From positions 1 to 44,440 of the forward strand of contig CALMXK010000197.1 in the NCBI GenBank assembly GCA_937871165.1: a DNA stretch of 44,440 bases. The letters are read 5' to 3'. This document shows positions 35,463 through 44,384 of the stretch, in pieces; the first letter of the stretch is position 1; the number at the start of each line of letters is the position of its first letter. A program made the position numbers and the translations under genes. Source of the stretch: an uncultured Actinomycetes bacterium (GTDB lineage Bacteria > Actinomycetota > Thermoleophilia > Miltoncostaeales > Miltoncostaeaceae). The notes under the pieces are model-generated. The model had not been told where the DNA came from and made no database searches. It saw only the letters and a program-made list of their open reading frames with translations.

Positions 35463-36565
35463 GAGAACTGAATCACGCTCCGAATTCCGTCTTGATGGTG
35501 CATCAGGTCGAACCCGTCATTGACCTGGTCGAGGGTCAGATGGTGTGACACGAGGGCGGCGGCGTCGTATTCACCGGCAAGCCAACGATCGATCAAGCCC
35601 GGCAGTTGGCTGCGTCCCTTGACGCCACCGAAGGATGACCCGGTGATCCGCCGGCCGGTAATCAGAAACCGCGGGATGACCTCAAGGAGCTCGCCACGCC
35701 CGGCGACGCCGCACATGGTTGCAAGGCCCCACGCCTCGCGGGCGGCTTCGACCGCTTGACGCATGACCGCCACGTTGCCGGTGGCCTCGAAGGTGAAGTC
35801 GGCGCCGTACCCACCGGTCTGCTCACGGATCCACTCCACCGTGTCCTCATCGGCGATGCGGGTGTCGGTCGCGCCGTGGGTGCGTGCTTGGTCGAGCCGC
35901 TCGGGTGACAGATCAAGCGCGATGATCCGCTCGGCTCCAGCGAGCTTGGCGCCGATCACAGCTCCCAACCCCACCAACCCACATCCGAACACGGCGACTG
36001 TGGATCCACGCTCGACATTTGCGGTGTACAGCGCGGCGCCCATCCCCGTTGAAAGGCCGCATGCGAACGGCGCACACGCGTCAAGTGGCGCATCCTTGTT
36101 GACCACGGCGAGCGCGATCTGCGGCATGACGGTGAACTCAGCGAACGTGCTGCACCCCATGAAATGGCGAAGTGGTTCGCCGCCGCGAAAAAGGCGGGTC
36201 GTGCCGTCGGGCAGATAGCCGGCGTTCTGCTGATCGCGAATGGCAATGCAGCGGTTGGTGCGAGGACTTTGGCAGTGCAGGCAGGTGCCGCACTCGGGCG
36301 CAAACAACGTCACCACGTGGTCGCCGGGCTTCACCATCGTGACGCCATCGCCGATCTTCTCAACTACGCCGGCGCCTTCGTGGCCCAACACACACGGCAC
36401 ATAGCCGGTCGGATCGACGCCGCTTGCGGTATACGCGTCGGTATGGCAGACGCCGCAGGCCACGACACGCACGAGCACCTCTCCGGGGCCCGGTTCGACG
36501 AGGTCGACCTCGTCGATGACAAGTGGCGCACCGAACTGTTCGAGCACCGCAGCGCGGATTCGCAT
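35459..36565 (-). CDS. Class III alcohol dehydrogenase (thiol-dependent formaldehyde dehydrogenase)
   Basis: 368-aa zinc ADH very similar in pattern to FrmA/AdhC, which oxidises S-(hydroxymethyl)glutathione (or mycothiol in actinobacteria) and reduces S-nitrosothiols. Catalytic zinc: Cys40 and His62-Glu63. Structural zinc: Cys92, Cys95, Cys98, Cys106. The class III signatures DGTTRLF, MGCSTFAEFT and GSSFGGVKGRSQLPG are present. First gene of an operon with an MBL hydrolase. An inverted-repeat operator sits 16 bases upstream of the start. A repeat copy (36077-36092) is embedded in the coding region and another (36515-36530) near the 5' end. Confidence 0.9.
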   Translation of the reverse strand: MRIRAAVLEQFGAPLVIDEVDLVEPGPGEVLVRVVACGVCHTDAYTASGVDPTGYVPCVLGHEGAGVVEKIGDGVTMVKPGDHVVTLFAPECGTCLHCQSPRTNRCIAIRDQQNAGYLPDGTTRLFRGGEPLRHFMGCSTFAEFTVMPQIALAVVNKDAPLDACAPFACGLSTGMGAALYTANVERGSTVAVFGCGLVGLGAVIGAKLAGAERIIALDLSPERLDQARTHGATDTRIADEDTVEWIREQTGGYGADFTFEATGNVAVMRQAVEAAREAWGLATMCGVAGRGELLEVIPRFLITGRRITGSSFGGVKGRSQLPGLIDRWLAGEYDAAALVSHHLTLDQVNDGFDLMHHQDGIRSVIQFS

Positions 36566-36580
36566 GGGTTCCCTTCGGTC

Positions 36581-36597
36581 AGACTGGGTGCCAGTCT
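36581..36597. promoter_or_regulatory. Operator-like inverted repeat before the class III ADH operon
   Basis: Perfect 7-bp arms (AGACTGG 36581-36587 and CCAGTCT 36591-36597) with a 3-base centre. On the minus strand it overlaps a possible -10 box (TAGACT, 36598-36593), so a repressor here would block transcription. A ribosome site (AAGGGA) lies between it and the ATG. Confidence 0.55.
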
Positions 36598-36684
36598 AAA
36601 CGGGCGTCGACGGGTCGTGAGCTGGGGCCGAAGGCAGGACCGACGGCGCGATCGTCGTGCGGTCTGCCGAGCGCGCTTCGGTTG

Positions 36685-37002
36685 CTACTTCGCTCCGGAA
36701 GTCGTTGTGGACTTCGTCGCCGGCCCACCTGAGGCACACAGCACCACCGCGTCGCTCACGGCTTGACGCTCTTCTTTCGTGAGCTTTGGCAGCTCCCCGG
36801 CATACACATGCTCACGCTCCGCCTCTGTCAGGTTGCGAAACAGCTCGTCGGTGACACAGGTCGCAACGGCCTCCGACAGGCCGGGGGACGGCTTCTTCGT
36901 CAACGTCGCCCGGAAGTCGTCCTTCGAGATCGAACTTCCGCAGCCGCCGACAAGGAACAGCAAGGGACTCGTCAGGACCAGCAATCGAGTACGACCGCGC
37001 AT
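36685..37002 (-). CDS. Small secreted lipoprotein
   Basis: 105 aa with a lipoprotein signal peptide and lipobox LVGGCGSS (lipidated Cys21). The mature part is alpha-helical, with two further cysteines (Cys49 in VATCVTDE and Cys88 in VVLCASG) that may pair, and ends in a Thr/Ser-rich tail. This matches a common actinobacterial type of short conserved lipoprotein of unknown function. GAGG ribosome site 7 bases before the ATG. Confidence 0.75.
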   Translation of the reverse strand: MRGRTRLLVLTSPLLFLVGGCGSSISKDDFRATLTKKPSPGLSEAVATCVTDELFRNLTEAEREHVYAGELPKLTKEERQAVSDAVVLCASGGPATKSTTTSGAK

Positions 37003-37103
37003 CGGTGAACCTCACTCTGAAACCCGTGGACAACTTGGACCCCACCATCTTCGCGTCGGAGCAGTGAGATCCTCGCCCACATGTGCCACTTGGCCAATTG
37101 GGT

Positions 37104-37109
37104 TAGGCT
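37104..37109 (+). promoter_or_regulatory. -10 box of the glcDEF operon
   Basis: TAGGCT ending 9 bases before the GTG of glcD, leaving at most a few untranslated bases. A decayed repeat (TGTGCCACTTGGCCAATTGG, 37082-37101) lies directly upstream, where a -35 element or operator would be. Confidence 0.4.
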
Positions 37110-37118
37110 CGGGCACCT

Positions 37119-38579
37119 GTGAGCACTCAGGTTGAAATGACTCAACACGCGCATGCGATTGCCCGGTTGCGGGCCTTGCTTGGCGCCGATCGCGTCCTGG
37201 ACCACGCGCTTGAGCGGGGTCTGTATGCCCGTGACGGGTCGGTGCAGTTGGGCGACTGCGGCCTCGTCGCACTGCCTGAAACGACTGAAGAGGTGCGCGA
37301 ATGCATGCGCATCGCCGCCGACTGTGGTCTGGACGTCGTTCCACGCGGATCAGGGACCGGTCTTGCCGGCGCGGCCGTGCCACTTGACGGAGCGCTCGTC
37401 ATCGCCCTGTCGCGCATGAACCGCATCCTTTCGATCGACCCGGAAATTCCCTGTGCGTGGGTGCAGCCTGGCGTCTTGAACCTCGATATCACGACGGCGG
37501 TTTCACATCTCGGTCTGCACTACGCGCCGGACCCTTCGAGCCAACAGGCGTGCTCAATCGGTGGCAACGTCGGCACCAACGCAGGCGGGCCGCACTGCCT
37601 GGCATACGGTGTTACCAACGCGCACATCATCGCCGTGGAGACGGTGTTGTACGACGGTTCGATCGCCATGCTCGGCGGACTCGCACCCGATCCGGCGGGG
37701 CTTGACTTGCGAGGAGTCTTTGTCGGGGCCGAAGGCACCACCGGCATCGCAACGCGAATTTGCGTCCGTCTGATGCGAAACCCCCAGGCCGTGCGCACCA
37801 TGTTGCTCGACTTCGCAACGGTTCGCGAAGGTGGGGAAACGGTGAGTGCCATCATCGCCGCGGGAGTTGTTCCCGCAGCGATTGAAATGATGGACCAGGG
37901 CATGATCCAGGCGGCCGAAGCGTTCACACACGCCGGGATGCCCACCGATGCTGCGGCCGTGGTGCTGGTTGAGGTGGACGGCACGCCCGCGCACGTCGCT
38001 CATGAGGGCGCCGTCGTGGAACGCGTCGCGCGGGCCCATGGTGTGCGCACCATTCGCACGGCGAAGGACGGTGCTGAACGAGATCTCTTGTGGAAGGCCC
38101 GAAAGAGCGCCTTCGGTGCCATGGCGCGAATCGCGCCGAACTACTATCTGCATGATTGCGTCGTTCCGCGGACCAAACTCGTCGAGGTGCTCGAAGCGAT
38201 TGCGCAGATCGGCCGCGACCACGACCTCGTCATCGTCAACGTCTTTCACGCCGGTGACGGCAATCTCCACCCGCTGATCGCGTTCGATCGCCGCGACGCC
38301 GACCAGACCGCGCGGGTCATGACAGCCGGCGAGGAGATCATCAAGGTGTGCGTCGCCGCCGGAGGGGTGCTCTCAGGCGAGCACGGCATCGGTCTCGAAA
38401 AGCGCGACTTCATGGGGCTCACGTACTCCCAGGTGGACCTTGACGCCCAAGCCTGCATCCGCACGGCGTTCGACCCGTCGGGACGGATCAACCCCGCCAA
38501 AGTTCTGCCACTTGGCAGTCGATGCGGAGAGCTGCTCGGTGGAGCACATGCCGACCTGCAGGAGGGAATGTGGGTCTGA
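37119..38579 (+). CDS. glcD: Glycolate oxidase subunit GlcD (FAD-linked oxidase)
   Basis: 486-aa FAD enzyme of the VAO/PCMH family oxidising glycolate (or D-lactate/2-hydroxy acids) to glyoxylate. FAD-binding PRGSGTGLAGAAVPLDG and the SIGGNVGTNAGGPHCLAYGVT loop are intact. Substrate-side histidines are in NVFHAGDGNLHPL and the GEHGIGLEKRDF motif is near the C-terminus. First of three coupled genes glcD-glcE-glcF. GTG start. Confidence 0.93.
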   Translation: MSTQVEMTQHAHAIARLRALLGADRVLDHALERGLYARDGSVQLGDCGLVALPETTEEVRECMRIAADCGLDVVPRGSGTGLAGAAVPLDGALVIALSRMNRILSIDPEIPCAWVQPGVLNLDITTAVSHLGLHYAPDPSSQQACSIGGNVGTNAGGPHCLAYGVTNAHIIAVETVLYDGSIAMLGGLAPDPAGLDLRGVFVGAEGTTGIATRICVRLMRNPQAVRTMLLDFATVREGGETVSAIIAAGVVPAAIEMMDQGMIQAAEAFTHAGMPTDAAAVVLVEVDGTPAHVAHEGAVVERVARAHGVRTIRTAKDGAERDLLWKARKSAFGAMARIAPNYYLHDCVVPRTKLVEVLEAIAQIGRDHDLVIVNVFHAGDGNLHPLIAFDRRDADQTARVMTAGEEIIKVCVAAGGVLSGEHGIGLEKRDFMGLTYSQVDLDAQACIRTAFDPSGRINPAKVLPLGSRCGELLGGAHADLQEGMWV

Positions 38580-39613
38580 CTCCTGCGAGCGACCAGGAGG
38601 TCGCCGACGCGTTCGCCGAGATCGCCGCACGTGCCGGCACCACCACGCCGATCGGCGGTGGAACACGCTCGCGCTGCGGCACCGTGGTGGGGGACACCAC
38701 GTTCATCAGCTCAGGCGCCCTGCAGGGCATCGTGGAGCATGTTCCCGCGGAGCTCACGGCCACCGTACGGGTGGGAACGCCTGTCCAGGAGCTTGCCGCG
38801 CACCTCGCCGAACGCGGGCAGTGGTGGCCACAGGCCGACATCAGGGACCTCTCAACCGTCGGCGGCATCATCAGTGCCGCCGCCAGCGGGCGTCGGAGAC
38901 TTCGCTACGGGCCCCTCCGGGATTCGGTACTTGAGGTTGTGCTTGTCACCGGTGATGGGCGCGTCGTGCGCGGGGGCGGCCCGACGGTCAAAGGCGTCGC
39001 CGGCTACGACCTGCCCCGACTCATGGTCGGTGCGCGCGGCACGCTCGGGTTCTTGACGCAAGTCACGCTCAAGTTGACCCCGCTCCCGCCGGCTCGCGCC
39101 TGGTTCTCACTGAGCGATGACACCACCGCGCGCATGATTGCCGCACGGGCGTTGATCGGTGACCCGCGCCGTCCCACCGCCATCGTCCTGTCGCCTGGTC
39201 ATGTGCATGTCGAGCTTGCGGGTGCGCCTGAGGACATTGCCCCGCCGCCGGGGTTTCAGCCGGCCGACGAGCCGATTGCGCCAATTGGCGCAGCGGTGGT
39301 TGATGTCGGCGTGCCTGCGAACCGGTTGGTGGATGTCATCGAACAGGTGGAGGCGATGGGCCTGCCATATCTGGCGCAGTTCGGGGTCGGTGTGTGCCAA
39401 GTGGCGCTGAGCGAGCTTGCCGAGCTCCATCCCCTCCGTGCGCTCGCCGAAGGCCTCGGTGGGCACACCATCGTTGCCGACGCCCCGGACGCGTTTCGGA
39501 CCGATCCGTGGGGGCGCCTGCCAGATGGGGTCGGCATCATGGATCGCATGCGCCGCGCGTTCGATCCTTACGGGATTTTGAGCCCGGGTCACCGGGTCGG
39601 GGGTGCCGCGTGA
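38570..39613 (+). CDS. glcE: Glycolate oxidase FAD-binding subunit GlcE
   Basis: 347 aa from the GTG at 38570, which overlaps glcD by 10 bases and follows a GGAGGG at once. N-terminal PCMH-type FAD domain with PIGGGTRSRCG, STVGGIISAAASGRRRLRYG and TVKGVAGYDL(P)RLMVGARGTLG, then a short C-terminal domain as in GlcE. It forms the membrane-associated complex with GlcD and GlcF. Contains the AT-centred repeat form (39277-39292) in codons PIAPIGAA. Confidence 0.9.
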   Translation: MGLTPASDQEVADAFAEIAARAGTTTPIGGGTRSRCGTVVGDTTFISSGALQGIVEHVPAELTATVRVGTPVQELAAHLAERGQWWPQADIRDLSTVGGIISAAASGRRRLRYGPLRDSVLEVVLVTGDGRVVRGGGPTVKGVAGYDLPRLMVGARGTLGFLTQVTLKLTPLPPARAWFSLSDDTTARMIAARALIGDPRRPTAIVLSPGHVHVELAGAPEDIAPPPGFQPADEPIAPIGAAVVDVGVPANRLVDVIEQVEAMGLPYLAQFGVGVCQVALSELAELHPLRALAEGLGGHTIVADAPDAFRTDPWGRLPDGVGIMDRMRRAFDPYGILSPGHRVGGAA

Positions 39614-40794
39614 GCGCGAACGCCCCGTCATCCAAAGACATCGGCCAGTGCGTCGCGTGCGGGCTGTGCCTGCCACACTGCCCGACGTTTCGCGTCACCG
39701 GCATGGAGACCGCATCTCCGCGCGGGCGCATCGCGGCCATGCGCGCGGTCGTCGACGAGGGCGCGCCGATCGATGCGACGTTCATCCGCATGATGGACGA
39801 GTGCCTCGCCTGCCGTGCCTGTGAGGCAGCCTGCCCGAGTGGCGTGCCATACGGGCGCCTGATCGAGGCGTCGCGCGCGATGGTGGAACCGCTGCGCTCG
39901 CCCCGATCACGGTTGCTGAAGACGGCGGGCCTCTCGACGGTGCTGCGCCATCCGCGACTGATGAAGCTGATGGCTGCGGGCCTCGGCCTGATGCAGACCC
40001 TTCGCCTGGATCGCGTGATGCCCGCACGGCTTCGCGTGATCACCCCGCGGGTCTCGTTGCGGGAACTCGCACGACCCTTGCCCGACGCCCAGGGTGATGG
40101 GCCGACTGCTGCGCTTCTCACCGGGTGCGTCATGGACGTCGCCTTTCGCCCGGTGCATCGCGCGACGCTCAACCTTCTTGCAGCGTCCGGCTACCGGGCG
40201 GTCGCTCCGGCGCAAGGGGCATGTTGCGGGGCGCTCGCCGCCCACGGCGGACGACCCGACATCGCCAAGCAGATGGCGAAGGCCCGAATCGCCGACTTTG
40301 AACATGCCGACGTGGTTGTGCTCAACAGCGCGGGCTGCAGCGCACACATGAAGATCTACGACGAGCTGCTCGCCGACGAGCCCGCCTGGGCAGAGCGTGC
40401 GGCGGTGTTCTCGCAGAAGGTGCGCGACATCATCGAGATGGAGCTTCACCCGCCCGAGCGCGCACTTGGGCGGGTGACCGTGCATGACGCCTGCCATCAC
40501 CTTCATGCGCAGGGCATCAAGGCGGGTCTGCGCGATCTGCTGCGCGCCGGCGGAGCGGAGTGCGTCGAGGTGAAGGACGCGGGGCGCTGCTGCGGAGCCG
40601 CGGGTGTCTACGGCCTCACGCAGCCGGAAATGTCGGCACGCCTGCGTCGTGACAAAGCCGAGGCGATCGCTGCGGCGGGCTCCCCGGTGGTGGTTGTCGC
40701 AAACCCCGGATGCGCCAGCCAGATCGCAGCCGGTCTGCACGAGATCGGCTCCCCAGTCCGTGTTGTCCATCCTTCGGAGTTGCTTGAGCCGTGA
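39610..40794 (+). CDS. glcF: Glycolate oxidase iron-sulfur subunit GlcF
   Basis: 394 aa. Two ferredoxin-type 4Fe-4S motifs (CVACGLCLPHCP and CLACRACEAACP) at the N-terminus and two CCG-domain cysteine pairs (GACCGALA and GRCCGAAG) typical of GlcF/heterodisulfide-reductase-like subunits. It passes electrons from GlcDE to the quinone pool. GTG overlaps the glcE stop by 4 bases. Confidence 0.93.
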   Translation: MSANAPSSKDIGQCVACGLCLPHCPTFRVTGMETASPRGRIAAMRAVVDEGAPIDATFIRMMDECLACRACEAACPSGVPYGRLIEASRAMVEPLRSPRSRLLKTAGLSTVLRHPRLMKLMAAGLGLMQTLRLDRVMPARLRVITPRVSLRELARPLPDAQGDGPTAALLTGCVMDVAFRPVHRATLNLLAASGYRAVAPAQGACCGALAAHGGRPDIAKQMAKARIADFEHADVVVLNSAGCSAHMKIYDELLADEPAWAERAAVFSQKVRDIIEMELHPPERALGRVTVHDACHHLHAQGIKAGLRDLLRAGGAECVEVKDAGRCCGAAGVYGLTQPEMSARLRRDKAEAIAAAGSPVVVVANPGCASQIAAGLHEIGSPVRVVHPSELLEP

Positions 40795-41423
40795 AACGCC
40801 TTCGTACCCTGCCCGCACTGTTTCTCGTCCTGGCGGCGCTCGCCGGTTGTGGGGGTTCATCCGGTGGCACAAACGGAACGGACGATGCCCTCGTCGAGCA
40901 GCCAACCGACAACCCGTACCGCGGCGGACTTGTCCTGCCACTGCAACAGGCGCCCGAGATCGGACTGAAGACCGTTGACGGCGACGTGGTGTCGATGGCG
41001 GACCTGCGCGGCAAAGTTGTACTTGTCACGTTCGTCTACTCACACTGCCCCGACATCTGCATCCTGATTGTTGAGTCGATGAAGGCGGCGCGTCTCAAAC
41101 TTGGCAAGCAGGGCCGGGATGTTGTGCTGGTCGCCGTCTCGGTGGATCCGGAAGGCGATACACCCAAAGCGGTCAAAGAATTCCTGGTTCGCCATAACGT
41201 CCGCGACAGCCTGCGGTACGTGATCGGGACCCGGGCGCAGCTGGAGCCGATCTGGCGCAGCTGGGCGGTTGCGGTCCAGGACGACTTCGAGCACCCCGAC
41301 CTTGTTGAGCATTCCGGGGTGGTGTGGATCGTCGACCAGCAGGGCAATCGAGCGGTGTACTACCCCGTATCGTCGGTGAAAGCCAACGATTTGGTCCACG
41401 ACATCAAATTGCTGTTGAAGTAG
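40791..41423 (+). CDS. SCO1/SenC copper chaperone lipoprotein
   Basis: 210-aa thioredoxin-fold copper chaperone for the CuA centre of cytochrome oxidase. Lipobox AALAGC (Cys20), copper-binding Cys86-PDI-Cys90 and His174 (LVEHSG). It probably serves the oxidase subunit II encoded about 37 kb upstream. GTG overlaps the glcF stop by 4 bases, so it is in the glcDEF transcript, an unusual context. The 3' end overlaps the converging DUF2238-like gene by 20 bases. Confidence 0.92.
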   Translation: MKRLRTLPALFLVLAALAGCGGSSGGTNGTDDALVEQPTDNPYRGGLVLPLQQAPEIGLKTVDGDVVSMADLRGKVVLVTFVYSHCPDICILIVESMKAARLKLGKQGRDVVLVAVSVDPEGDTPKAVKEFLVRHNVRDSLRYVIGTRAQLEPIWRSWAVAVQDDFEHPDLVEHSGVVWIVDQQGNRAVYYPVSSVKANDLVHDIKLLLK

Positions 41424-42033
41424 TGCGAGCTCGGGGCGTGCGGAGGGTCCACGCCAGTATCAGCGCTCCGACAAGCCCGCCAAGTGTGCCGAGCACCTCG
41501 TCACCGAGGGTGTCGGTGTAGGCGCCGGCAAGTTCGGTTCCGCCGCGGATGAACGCGTAGTACTCGCCGATCTCCCAAAGGATCGCCATGATGGCGCCGA
41601 CGCCGGTGACCGCAAGGACAAGCAGCCAACCGCGCGCACGCTGGTCACGGGCGATCATCACGCCAACTCCTGCACTGAGAAATGCCCAGTTGACGAAGTG
41701 ATTGGCGTCATCCCACCACCAGACCGTGTCGTAGAGGTCAAGGGTGTTGCCAGTGACATCGATCAGGAACGGAACCATGATCAGCGCGACTGCAGCCCAC
41801 GGCATCGCGCTGGACGGTGAGCGTCGCCGTGTCACCAGCCACCACGCGGTCGGCGCGATCAGCATCATCACCGGGTAGGCGATCAGACGTGAGAGGAACG
41901 CCTTGCCCGCGAACTGTTCCAGGTTCGGGACGAAGGTTGCGACAGCCAGCTGGGCGACGGTGGCGGCGAGCAGGAGGGCGGCGGCGATGCGCCACTTGGA
42001 CCCCGACCGCACCGCTGCGTCAGGCGACGTCAC
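41404..42033 (-). CDS. DUF2238 (YjdF-like) membrane protein
   Basis: 209-aa protein with about six membrane helices and the conserved motifs WWWDDANHF, ILWEIGEYYAF and YTDTLGDEVLGTLGG, which I associate with the YjdF/DUF2238 family. Function unknown. Downstream gene of a pair: its start region overlaps the stop of the small membrane gene by 14 bases. Confidence 0.8.
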   Translation of the reverse strand: MTSPDAAVRSGSKWRIAAALLLAATVAQLAVATFVPNLEQFAGKAFLSRLIAYPVMMLIAPTAWWLVTRRRSPSSAMPWAAVALIMVPFLIDVTGNTLDLYDTVWWWDDANHFVNWAFLSAGVGVMIARDQRARGWLLVLAVTGVGAIMAILWEIGEYYAFIRGGTELAGAYTDTLGDEVLGTLGGLVGALILAWTLRTPRARTTSTAI

Positions 42034-42361
42034 GCATGATCACCGGCATTTCCCGCGTGTCGCCATCGCGCACCTGTGCGACGTCGGCGCCAAGTGGCGC
42101 AACACTCAGCTGCGCTGTTTTCACCTCACCACGCAGGATGTCGATGCCACCGAGTGCGACGAAGCCCGCTGAACAGGTGGCGGCGATGGCGCCGAGCCAC
42201 ATCTGCTCCGAGGCGGCGTTTGCAGCCATCGCGAACAACAACGCGCCGGCGCTGATGCGAAGTACATTGCTGGTGGTTTCGTTCCGTGCGCCGAGTTCGT
42301 GACCGAACCGGCAGATCATTGCCGCAAGTACCGCTCCGACGATCGTCGCAATCGCAATCAT
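42020..42361 (-). CDS. Small membrane protein of unknown function
   Basis: 113 aa from ATG 42361 with two or three membrane helices (about 2-17, 37-52, 55-75) and a polar tail (DGDTREMPVIMRDVA). A GGGG ribosome site precedes it. A repeat copy (42086-42101) is embedded in the tail codons (APLGADVAQ). Coupled to the DUF2238-like gene and divergent from the leaderless small gene at 42460. Not recognised. Confidence 0.65.
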   Translation of the reverse strand: MIAIATIVGAVLAAMICRFGHELGARNETTSNVLRISAGALLFAMAANAASEQMWLGAIAATCSAGFVALGGIDILRGEVKTAQLSVAPLGADVAQVRDGDTREMPVIMRDVA

Positions 42362-42447
42362 GGATGCCCCTTCAGACTGGTCGGAAGCTGCTTTCTGCCC
42401 GAGGTATGCAATCCCTTGCGTTTCGGCGCAAGACGCATTGCGTGTGC

Positions 42448-42453
42448 GATAAT
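42448..42453 (+). promoter_or_regulatory. Extended -10 box (leaderless)
   Basis: TG-C-GATAAT (42445-42453), 6 bases before the ATG at 42460, an extended -10 promoter at leaderless distance. Confidence 0.6.
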
Positions 42454-42459
42454 GGTCGA

Positions 42460-42714
42460 ATGGCGAGTGAGCTTCCGAATGAATTGATGGTGTCGATCTC
42501 CGTCCTTGACGAAGATCTCCAGGCGAAGTTCGTCGAGGCACTTGAACCCGTGGCCGCCGAGATCGGCCCGCGGGAGGTCGCAGTCCTGGACCGCCTTGCG
42601 CAGGGCATCAAGACCGGAGCGCCGTCGGCGGAGCTGAACGCCTTTGTCCGGTTGCTTCCAGTCTCGGTGAGCCGGGTCCTGCAACCCGCGATCGAGCCGG
42701 TTCTCGCCGCCTGA
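42460..42714 (+). CDS. Small helical protein of unknown function
   Basis: 84-aa, soluble, all-helical acidic protein (MASELPNELMVSISVLDED... to ...IEPVLAA) with no known motif. The ATG sits 6 bases after a clear extended -10 promoter, so it is probably translated from a leaderless mRNA. A hairpin follows 17 bases after the stop. Its promoter, size and terminator indicate a stand-alone gene. Confidence 0.7.
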   Translation: MASELPNELMVSISVLDEDLQAKFVEALEPVAAEIGPREVAVLDRLAQGIKTGAPSAELNAFVRLLPVSVSRVLQPAIEPVLAA

Positions 42715-42730
42715 GTTCGCAGGGTCGGTG

Positions 42731-42753
42731 CCGCCCCGCACGCGACAGGGCGG
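42731..42753 (+). terminator. Hairpin after the small gene
   Basis: 6-bp CCGCCC/GGGCGG stem (42731-42736 and 42748-42753) with an 11-base loop. Confidence 0.45.
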
Positions 42754-42790
42754 GTGCATGTCGGTTTCGGTGGATGCGGCGCGACACAGT

Positions 42791-42806
42791 TGCGCCACTT
42801 GGCGCA
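42791..42806 (-). repeat. Single palindromic repeat copy
   Basis: Perfect TGCGCCACTTGGCGCA in the 243-bp gap before the SDR gene, opposite in orientation to the copy at 42869. Confidence 0.85.
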
Positions 42807-42868
42807 TCGGCGGCGACCGTCGGGCGACCAGCCCTCGCCGGGTCGAAACCGAAGTCGTTGCGGCGTGA

Positions 42869-42884
42869 CGCGCCAAGTGGCGCA
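42869..42884 (+). repeat. Single palindromic repeat copy
   Basis: CGCGCCAAGTGGCGCA, 78 bases from the previous copy and inverted relative to it, about 75 bases upstream of the SDR start. Confidence 0.85.
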
Positions 42885-42957
42885 TCCGGATGGCGGCGAC
42901 AGTTTGCGCGGACGATTTCTCACCACTGTTGATGTCTGCACCACCCACTGAGGACCT

Positions 42958-43915
42958 GTGACCGAGGACACACACGACACGACGCTCGACCCCGCGGACC
43001 TGGCGTTGGTGCTTCGCATCATCAACCAGGCTGCGGATTTGCCCCCGGACCACCCGGACTGCGTGGCCCTTCGCCATGCGACCTCGGGGCTCTACAAAGC
43101 CGTCAAGAAGCGCCGCCGTCGCGACGCGCGCGAACGTGTGCTCGCCAACGACGATGCGGTCACCGCCGCCACGGCCACGGGCGCGCCCGGGCGCATTGAT
43201 GATGAGACCGCGGGCATCCCATTGGTCTCGCAGGTCAAGGGTGCCACTGCAGGGACACTGATCAATCCGCGAGCCTGTTATGTGTGCAAGGAACGTTACT
43301 TCGTCGTCGACGCGTTCTACCACCAGCTCTGTCCGGCGTGCGCGGAATTGCACCACGCGCGGCGTGATCAGCGCACCGACCTGACGGGCCGGCGTGCGCT
43401 GCTGACAGGCGGGCGCGCGAAGATCGGGATGTACATCGCGTTGCGCCTGCTTCGCGACGGCGCGCACACCACCATCACCACGCGATTTCCCAATGACGCG
43501 GCGCGCCGGTTCATGGCCATGCCCGACCACGAGGAGTGGATCGACCGACTTGAAATCGTCGGGATCGACCTTCGCCACCCGGCCCAGGTCGTTGCGTTGA
43601 CGGACGCGATCATCGCCGCGGGCCCGCTCGACATCCTGATCAACAATGCCGCGCAGACTGTTCGGCGATCGAGTGGGTCCTATGCACTCCTTCGCCAGGC
43701 GGAGGCCCAGGCGCTTCCTGCCGGGAAGGTTCCGCCGATCACGACGCTCGGCCCGACCATGGATCAACATCCTGCGGCCCTCACAGAGAACGTCACAGGG
43801 CACTGGGCGCCGAGCCCCGACCAGGTTGCGGCGTTGGCGCTCGAGGCGCGCTCGGCGACGTCTGAGCTCGTTTCCAAAGGCATGGCCATCGACGCCGGCG
43901 GGCTGAACGCGCTGC
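42958..43915 (+). CDS. SDR-family oxidoreductase with N-terminal zinc-binding extension, truncated
   Basis: About 319 residues are visible before the sequence changes character. An N-terminal helical region with a Lys/Arg run (50-57) and a C-x2-C...C-x2-C set (Cys107, Cys110, Cys125, Cys128) precedes a Rossmann fold with TGGRAKIG (150-157) and the SDR motif LINNAAQTVRR. The catalytic Tyr region is not reached in recognisable form. Past about 43915 the frame reads into the foreign fragment, so the C-terminus is lost to the chimeric join. GTG start behind GAGGA. Confidence 0.8.
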
Positions 43916-43920
43916 CCAAG

Positions 43921-44384
43921 ATGTCGATATGCAGATCGGTGCGGCCATCGCCGTTCACATCTGCGACGGCCATTTTTGGACCTTCGGCAGAATACATGCG
44001 AAACAGCAGGGGCTCGCGGTCGAAATCGGAATAAACAGATTCCCGGTGTAAAAAATCCGGGCCGCCGGACGCCGGCTGAAACACGGTTTGCGCCGGGCGA
44101 TCCGAAGGCGTTTCCGACTCCTTTGGCGGCTTGGTATCGCCTTCCAGAATTTGAATCTCCCGGTTCATATCCTCCTCCAGTCCGTAGGTTTCCCACACCC
44201 GGCCCGAGGGGAATTCGACGCGCAGGGTATCGATTTTTGTGTTTTTGCCCAGCCCGAAATGCAGGCGCGGGTCCACACAGGATTCGAACCCGCGCATAGG
44301 CGCCAGTTCCTGGTAAAAGGTTTGGCCGCCGGCCATCACCGTGACCGGCACGATCTCGTCCTTGAACAGCCCCGCCTCCTGCGC
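43921..44384 (-). CDS. Partial ASPIC/UnbV (CRTAC1-like) protein on a foreign fragment
   Basis: Open at both ends. Reading from the adapter side, an ASPIC/UnbV domain is clear (MRGFESCVDPRLHFGLGKN, LRVEFPSGRVWE), then a Pro/Glu linker and the start of an FG-GAP repeat (MAVADVNGDGRTDLHI). Such proteins are typical of Bacteroidota, Planctomycetota and Verrucomicrobiota. Base composition is visibly less GC-rich than the rest. It joins the SDR gene head-on with no plausible gene border and ends at the read-2 adapter, so this is an assembly or library chimera. Confidence 0.85.

Noticed and set aside
43764..43920. Continuation of the ASPIC/UnbV frame past the join
   Set aside because: Beyond about 43921 the minus frame is only the antisense of the SDR gene.
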